Part shown: positions 5,979 through 10,790 of the stretch, piece after piece | Numbering within the stretch: the stretch's first letter is position 1 | Layout: every line of letters begins with the position of its first letter | Source of the DNA: Clostridia bacterium | GTDB taxonomy: Bacteria; Bacillota; Clostridia; Christensenellales; UBA1242 | DNA: 10,790 nucleotides | Assembly (NCBI GenBank): GCA_017539765.1 | Contig: JAFYCH010000101.1 | Coordinates: 1-10,790 of the forward strand | Reading direction: 5' to 3' | Notes under the pieces: model-generated | Seen by the model: the letters and a program-made list of their open reading frames with translations, nothing else | Told to the model about the DNA's origin: nothing | Database searches by the model: none | Translations under genes and position numbers: made by a program

Positions 5979-5983
5979 AGGAG
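5978..5983 (+). promoter_or_regulatory. Ribosome binding site deciding the start at 5992
   Basis: AAGGAG begins in the stop codon of the preceding gene and lies eight bases before ATG 5992. The frame is open back to an ATG at 5800, but that start lies deep inside the 189-aa gene and has no comparable site, so 5992 is preferred. Confidence 0.88.
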
Positions 5984-5991
5984 AAATTATT

Positions 5992-6486
5992 ATGTCATAT
6001 AGAACAGAAAAAACTCATGCAGGTATGGATTATCTAACTGAAACAGCATGCGAATTGATTTATGCAACAAGAGATTGCGAAAACAAAGAAGAAGTTGTTA
6101 AGGACCTTTATGGATTTTATCAAGATGCAAAACAAACGGAAGATATGATTGCCTATCAATTTACTAATCCATCTCACAGAGAAAAGATGATAAAATGGTT
6201 TCAAACCTTTTATGAAGAAGACAGAGAAGCAAGCGAAAAAAGATATGAAGAAACAAAAAAGAATCATACTGTTGACAAATCGTATTTAGAAGATTATCTT
6301 CTTGTTGCAGTTTATGCAGAAAAAAAGTTGACATGGGAAGAAATTAAATATACTCATGAACATCACTTTTTGCCAGAAGAAAAAAGAAAACAACCTTTCC
6401 CACTTGAAGAAATGAAACAAGAATTGGCTAAAAAAGGTTATAAATTGACAGAAGAATCAGAAAACGAAAAAGAAATGACTATGTAA
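5992..6486 (+). CDS. Soluble 164-aa protein, unknown
   Basis: I do not recognise this protein. It is soluble and highly charged, and looks almost entirely helical. An N-terminal helix (MDYLTETACELIYATRDC) is followed by segments rich in Glu, Lys and aromatic residues (YGFYQDAKQTEDMIAYQF, KMIKWFQTFYEEDREASEKRYEE). A C-terminal part contains the His cluster HEHHF (about residues 126-130) and a PEEKRKQPFPLEEMKQEL section. Cysteines are at about 20 and 29. The His cluster is too short and uneven to call a metal site. The AAGGAG at 5978-5983 and a 13-base gap make it the second gene of an operon with the 189-aa protein, so the two probably act together. A strong, unrelated GC-rich terminator follows at 6528. 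An upstream in-frame extension to 5800 is an artefact of overlapping reading frames. Confidence 0.85.
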   Translation: MSYRTEKTHAGMDYLTETACELIYATRDCENKEEVVKDLYGFYQDAKQTEDMIAYQFTNPSHREKMIKWFQTFYEEDREASEKRYEETKKNHTVDKSYLEDYLLVAVYAEKKLTWEEIKYTHEHHFLPEEKRKQPFPLEEMKQELAKKGYKLTEESENEKEMTM

Positions 6487-6527
6487 AAATATACTTATTT
6501 TAGCACTATTCATTCATGTGCAAATTT

Positions 6528-6551
6528 AAACAGGCAAAAGCCTGTTTTTTT
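6528..6551 (+). terminator. Terminator of the two-gene operon (different family)
   Basis: AAACAGGC (6528-6535), loop AAAA (6536-6539), GCCTGTTT (6540-6547) and seven T (6545-6551) make a perfect 8-bp stem. It shares nothing with the repeated terminator family upstream and marks the end of the accessory block before addB. Bases 6487-6527 between the stop and this hairpin show nothing. Confidence 0.93.
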
Positions 6552-6568
6552 GTTTATATAAAATAAAA

Positions 6569-6597
6569 TTTACAAAATCAAAACAAAATGATATATT
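6569..6597 (+). promoter_or_regulatory. addB promoter, leaderless start predicted
   Basis: TTTACA (6569-6574) and TATATT (6592-6597) are 17 bp apart, with TGa (6589-6591) as extended -10. Counting seven bases from the end of the -10 puts transcription exactly on A6604, the first base of the addB ATG. Confidence 0.65.
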
Positions 6598-6603
6598 ATT
6601 TGT

Positions 6604-9600
6604 ATGGGTTTAGAAAAAGAGCAGTCAACAAAAAAAGTGGATATTGTTGTTTCTAACACATATTTATCTGCTTTTTATGAAATAATTGACAGAATAAAAT
6701 GTCGCTCTGAAAACAATAAATTTGAAAACATAATTTTGGTTGTGCCAGACAAGTTCAGTTTAAACGCTGAACAAATTTTTATGGAAAAAATGGAAACCAA
6801 AAGTGTTTTTAATGTTTGGCTTACAACCATTTCAAGACTAGTCAGTAAAATTGTTGAAGAAAAGGATAAGAACCTTAAAGTTTTATCAAAAAACAGTGGA
6901 ACTATGCTTGTTAGCAAAATCATTTTGGAAAATGCAGATAAACTTGTTTCTTACAAAAAAATTTCAAATAACTATTCTCTTGCAGAAACAATGTTTAATG
7001 TTATCAATTTGTTAAAGAGTAGCGGTGTTAGACCAGAAGAGCTAAAAAATAATTTTGATAACAGCACATTTGGACTTAAACTTCAAGATATTTACATTGT
7101 TTATAGTCAATATGAAAAACAACTTTCTGGAATGGCAGACAGCATCACACGTCTTGAGATATTTAACAATTTGGCAAAACAAAGTGAATACTTAAAAAAT
7201 AGTCACATATATTTTGCAATGTTTGATAGTTTTACAAATGTTCAAATAAATTCTCTTGCAAATCTTGCAAAACTTTGCAAGTCTTTTTGCATTGGACTTT
7301 GTGCTAACACAAAACAAAATAATGCGAATATTTATGATAACGTCACATTTCAAAAAATAAAAAGCACTTTTGAAGATGAATATATAGATTTTTCTATATC
7401 AAATATTTATGCTAAGCATAACAAAAGAAATCAATTTTTATCACAGAACTTGCTTGCATATAAAGTGCAAGAAAAATTTGAGACAGAAGATATAAAAATT
7501 TTGGAATGTGACAGCATAGAGCAAGAAGTGAAATATGTTGCAGGCAAAATCAAATATTTGGTTATGGAAAAAGGATATTCTTTTGACGATATCAATGTTG
7601 CCATAAACGGACTTGATGACTATGCTGGTCAAATACAAAATACTTTTATTGAATACGATTTGCCATTTTATTTGGATACATCAAGAACAATGCTTGATCA
7701 TTATTTCTGCAACTTACTTTTTGCTGTTTGTGACTTTGTTTGCGGAGAACAAACACTATCAAATGCACTAAGCATAGTAAAAAGTCCCATGTTTTTGATT
7801 GATTATTCAAAAAAGTGTGATTTTGAAAACTATTGCAAGAAGTATAATATTTTTGGCAATTTGTTTTACTCGCAATTTCTACAAGATGATGAGATGTCAA
7901 AAAATGCGGAAGAAGTAAGGTCACAAGTTTTTGAAAATATAAAAAACTTTGAAACAGAACTTAAAAGTGCAAATACAACAAAAGATTATACTGATGCCTT
8001 GATTGGTTATGTGGAAGCAATTAATTCAAAAGAGACAATAGAACATAACATAGAATTGCAAACGGATATAATATCAAAAAAAGTCGACCAGCAAGTGCTT
8101 GAAAAGTTTTTTAAAGCTATTGATGAAATTTTGGATTTGGTGGCAGATGACCAAGTGCCAAAAGAGATGTATTTTGATATGCTCAAAAGTGGTCTAAAAG
8201 GTGTAAACCTTTTGACTGCACCAATAAGATGTAACAGTGTTTTTGTTGGTGATGCCTCACAAAGCACATATTATCCACGCAAAGTATTGTTTGTTCTTGG
8301 TTCAACTGATGCCAGAATGCCCGCATATCAAAGTGATGCTGGAACAATAACTGACACGGAAATTGCAATTTTTAAGTCAAGCAATCAAATAACTCCAAGC
8401 ATAAAAGAACTTAACAAAAGAGAAAAGTTTAAACTTTTTAATTTACTATTGATTCCAGAAGACAAATTGGAGCTTTGCTATAGCACAATGATAAATGACA
8501 GGGTTCAACAAAAGAGTGAATTTTTAAATTCATTGCAAAGCATAATCACCACAAATGGTTTGCCTTTGCCTGTTGATAGATATGCAATGGAAGAACTTAA
8601 GATATTTGAAAGTGGAAACAAAAACCTGTCTGCATATCTTGTTGGAACAGAAAAGAATTGCATAAAACTTGCAAACAAAAAGACACCTTTAAATATCGTA
8701 TTAGAAGATACAATAAATGATATTTTAAAATTTGCGGAACAAAAGTATAGAGATGAATCAGAGAGATTTACTTTAACTGAAACAAGCAAATATTTATTCT
8801 ATAATCAAAGAACTTCAATCAGTCAAATTGAAAAATATTTTTCATGTCCTTTTTATCAGTTTGCAGAAAAAGCAATTTCTCCCAAAGACTCAGAAGACTC
8901 GGAAATCAAGCCGATGACTATTGGAAACATACTCCACAAAATTGCACAATATTTTGTTGACGCATTGATTTCTGCTGACTTCAAAATTGATGATATTGAA
9001 AAACTTGTTTCAAAATGCTTTGAAAAAACATTAAAGGAACAAGAGTTTAAAAGTTTTGCAAACAACACATATTTTGTTTATCTTTTAAAAGATGAATCAC
9101 AAAGATTTTGCAAAGCAATATATCATCAGATAATGTCAAGTGATTTCAGGCCATTAAAGACGGAAATGAGATTTGATTTCAATATAAAAAATGGCTTATC
9201 ACTTACAGGATTTGTTGATAGGGTTGACCAATTTAATGACTACGTAAGCATTATTGATTATAAGACAGGGTCTCAAAAATTTAATTTTGAAGAAATATAT
9301 TTCGGAATAAAACTTCAACTTATTGCTTATTCTAAAATTATTTCTCAAATTTTGAAAAAACAAACAGCAAATTGTGCATATATGCCAGTCAAAAATAAGT
9401 TTTATGATTTAGGAGATAGTGAGTTTAAGTCATACAAACTTGATGGTATTTGCCTTGATGATGGTGTAAAAGTGCATTTGGACAAAAACTTGCTTTCACA
9501 AAGCAAAAGTGAAATTATCGATATTTCTCAAAATCATTGTTTAAGTAACAAAGAACTTAAAGATATTTTTGATTATTCTTTTGCTGTGATAGATAAGGCT

Positions 9601-9771
9601 ATTGATGAGATTATGAGTGGCTATATTGTTCCAAAGCCATATTCAAGTGCACAAAAAAATTCTTGCAAATATTGCAAATATAAATCAGTTTGCCATCATT
9701 TGATTGAAAGAGATGGCTTCAGAAAGATTGATAAAAAGAATAAAACATCTTTTGGGAGTATAGATGAATAA
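6604..9771 (+). CDS. addB: AddB subunit of the AddAB helicase-nuclease
   Basis: AddB partners AddA in the enzyme that processes double-strand DNA ends and loads RecA for recombination. The 1055 residues (B. subtilis AddB has about 1166) show the family signatures. These are VVPDKFSLNAEQ (46-57), ISRL (76-79), KLQDIYIVYSQYEKQL, DTSRTMLDHYF (358-368) and VLGSTDARMP (564-573). The C-terminal nuclease has H778, D872, the D885-Y-K887 motif (IIDYKTG), Q905 and Y909. Four cysteines, C748 and CxxCxxxxxC at C1021, C1024 and C1030, match the [4Fe-4S] staple of Bacillus-type AddB. Oddly, the N-terminus (VDIVVSNTYLSAFYE) lacks the GxxGSGK loop usual there, so AddB-side nucleotide binding is doubtful. No ribosome binding site precedes ATG 6604, and the promoter predicts a leaderless message. 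A GTG at 6637 is an alternative start. The gene overlaps addA by eight bases. Confidence 0.93.
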   Translation: MGLEKEQSTKKVDIVVSNTYLSAFYEIIDRIKCRSENNKFENIILVVPDKFSLNAEQIFMEKMETKSVFNVWLTTISRLVSKIVEEKDKNLKVLSKNSGTMLVSKIILENADKLVSYKKISNNYSLAETMFNVINLLKSSGVRPEELKNNFDNSTFGLKLQDIYIVYSQYEKQLSGMADSITRLEIFNNLAKQSEYLKNSHIYFAMFDSFTNVQINSLANLAKLCKSFCIGLCANTKQNNANIYDNVTFQKIKSTFEDEYIDFSISNIYAKHNKRNQFLSQNLLAYKVQEKFETEDIKILECDSIEQEVKYVAGKIKYLVMEKGYSFDDINVAINGLDDYAGQIQNTFIEYDLPFYLDTSRTMLDHYFCNLLFAVCDFVCGEQTLSNALSIVKSPMFLIDYSKKCDFENYCKKYNIFGNLFYSQFLQDDEMSKNAEEVRSQVFENIKNFETELKSANTTKDYTDALIGYVEAINSKETIEHNIELQTDIISKKVDQQVLEKFFKAIDEILDLVADDQVPKEMYFDMLKSGLKGVNLLTAPIRCNSVFVGDASQSTYYPRKVLFVLGSTDARMPAYQSDAGTITDTEIAIFKSSNQITPSIKELNKREKFKLFNLLLIPEDKLELCYSTMINDRVQQKSEFLNSLQSIITTNGLPLPVDRYAMEELKIFESGNKNLSAYLVGTEKNCIKLANKKTPLNIVLEDTINDILKFAEQKYRDESERFTLTETSKYLFYNQRTSISQIEKYFSCPFYQFAEKAISPKDSEDSEIKPMTIGNILHKIAQYFVDALISADFKIDDIEKLVSKCFEKTLKEQEFKSFANNTYFVYLLKDESQRFCKAIYHQIMSSDFRPLKTEMRFDFNIKNGLSLTGFVDRVDQFNDYVSIIDYKTGSQKFNFEEIYFGIKLQLIAYSKIISQILKKQTANCAYMPVKNKFYDLGDSEFKSYKLDGICLDDGVKVHLDKNLLSQSKSEIIDISQNHCLSNKELKDIFDYSFAVIDKAIDEIMSGYIVPKPYSSAQKNSCKYCKYKSVCHHLIERDGFRKIDKKNKTSFGSIDE

Positions 9772-10790
9772 AGAAATTTTAAAGGAAGAAAAAGCACCAA
9801 GTGTTGAAAAAAAGTTTACTGATGCTCAAAACAGAGTATTAAAGCATAGTGCTGGCAATTTGCTTGTTTCGGCATCTGCTGGCAGTGGAAAGACAAGCGT
9901 GCTGATAGAAAAAATTGTGCGTCTTATCGGGAGTGGCAGTGTCAAACTTAAAAACTTGCTTGTAGTTACATTTACAAACAGTGCAAGTGCTGAAATAAAA
10001 CAGAGATTATATTCAAGCTTGGCAAAATCAGAAAATAAAAACTTGCTTGAACAGATTGATGATTTATCTGTGAGCGATATTGTAACATTTGATTCTTTTT
10101 GCATAAAGGTTGTTAAAGAATTTGGTTATGCTGTAGGTCAGCACAACAACTTTTCTGTGGCTGACGAAACACTGTCTGGTTTTTTGAAAAATCAAGCACT
10201 CAACAATGTGTTTGCAAATCACAACAAAAACACTGATGGCAAGTTTATCAATTTTGTAAGCAATTTTTTTGGTGGCAGAGAAGATGATACAGTTAAATCA
10301 AGCATCTCACAGCTGTATAACTTTTTAAAAAGTAAAAGTGAAGACAATGGCTCTTATAGAGATTTGCTTGAAGAAATGTATTCGGTTGATAATCATAACA
10401 GGGCACTTAAATATTTCAATGATTATTTGTTAAGTTTAAAAAATAATTTTGTAAAAGTACTTGATGAATTAGAAATAAGTAATTCAGTTTTTTGTGATCC
10501 AAAAGTTACAGAAGCGTTATCTCAAGCAAAAAATCAGGTAAGTGTAATAAACGATGATGTTTTAAACAATATAAAAATTCTTCGCACAGGATTTGAATTT
10601 GCGTCTTTGCGTAGAAATGGGAAGGAAGATGTTTCTATTTACGACATAAAGACAAAATATGCTGAAGCAAAAAAAGAGTTTACTGAATCAATAAACAAAA
10701 TTTTCACAAAAGAAATAAAGAGTTTGACATCTGAGCAAATGAAGTCTGACCTCCAAAAAACAAAGACAGATTTGGAGTATATTTTTGATA
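9764..10790 (+). CDS. addA: AddA subunit, N-terminal 342 residues (3' cut by window)
   Basis: AddA is the UvrD/Rep-type (SF1A) helicase subunit of AddAB and carries a second nuclease domain at its C-terminus, which is beyond this window. Visible are the Q-motif FTDAQ (18-22), Walker A in SASAGSGKTSVL (36-47, with K43 and T44), motif Ia VVTFTNSASAEIKQRL (67-82) and TFDSFC (108-113). The last corresponds to the TxHSFC of other AddA proteins, with Asp in place of His. The charged helical region that follows fits domain 1B. The frame is open to the last base. The start ATG 9764 overlaps the end of addB (stop 9769-9771) in ATGAATAA, and GGGAG (9754-9758) five bases before it acts as ribosome binding site. 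The two genes are therefore translationally coupled and co-transcribed, which suits a one-to-one heterodimer. Confidence 0.95.
   Translation, partial: MNKEILKEEKAPSVEKKFTDAQNRVLKHSAGNLLVSASAGSGKTSVLIEKIVRLIGSGSVKLKNLLVVTFTNSASAEIKQRLYSSLAKSENKNLLEQIDDLSVSDIVTFDSFCIKVVKEFGYAVGQHNNFSVADETLSGFLKNQALNNVFANHNKNTDGKFINFVSNFFGGREDDTVKSSISQLYNFLKSKSEDNGSYRDLLEEMYSVDNHNRALKYFNDYLLSLKNNFVKVLDELEISNSVFCDPKVTEALSQAKNQVSVINDDVLNNIKILRTGFEFASLRRNGKEDVSIYDIKTKYAEAKKEFTESINKIFTKEIKSLTSEQMKSDLQKTKTDLEYIFD

Noticed and set aside
5800-5991. ATG start at 5800 extending the 164-aa protein by 64 residues
   Set aside because: This part overlaps the 189-aa gene in another frame and has no clear ribosome binding site, while ATG 5992 has AAGGAG eight bases upstream.
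6487-6603. A possible small gene or RNA between the 164-aa gene and addB
   Set aside because: Only a terminator and a promoter are visible; there is no ORF with a ribosome binding site and no further stable hairpin.
8361-8373. AATTGCAATTTTT inside addB, resembling the terminator right arm
   Set aside because: It has no partner arm GCAGTC upstream and reads normally as codons in an intact frame.

Overview
The window is AT-rich bacterial DNA with strong AGGAG-type ribosome binding sites, near-consensus sigma-A/sigma-70 promoters and U-tract terminators. It carries an AddA/AddB pair with an iron-sulphur AddB rather than RecBCD. EF-Tu, EF-G and AddAB all look like those of low-GC Bacillota, most likely an (uncultured) clostridial-type organism. 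The genus cannot be told from this window.

Layout. (1) 1-3435 is the end of the str operon: fusA (EF-G, missing about the first 20-odd codons) and tuf (EF-Tu, complete). The 163-base gap between them holds two stacked promoters and no terminator. (2) 3436-6527 is a compact accessory stretch of six small genes that I do not recognise: a 99-aa single-pass membrane protein, a 106-aa acidic soluble protein, a 177-aa soluble protein, a 110-aa single-pass membrane protein on the minus strand, and a divergent two-gene unit (189 aa and 164 aa). (3) 6528-10790 is addB (complete) overlapping addA (cut by the window end), encoding the double-strand-break helicase-nuclease.

The accessory block is the interesting part. 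tuf and each of the next three genes end in almost the same hairpin terminator. Its arms are the same 10+10 bases every time, including the same G-T wobble pair, and only the 4-5 base loop varies. Each of the three plus-strand genes after tuf also has its own promoter, so the block reads as promoter-gene-terminator cassettes in tandem. The last terminator copy is shared by two convergent genes. The promoter of the first cassette has nine consecutive G in the 17-bp spacer between a perfect TTGACA and a perfect TATAAT, the classic arrangement for phase variation by slippage. All six promoters downstream of tuf carry the TGn extended -10, and two share 19 of 20 bases over the -10 and leader.

addB appears to be leaderless: the predicted transcription start falls on the A of its ATG and no Shine-Dalgarno sequence is visible. 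addA is translationally coupled to addB through an 8-base overlap. No tRNA, rRNA, CRISPR array, transposase or integrase is visible.
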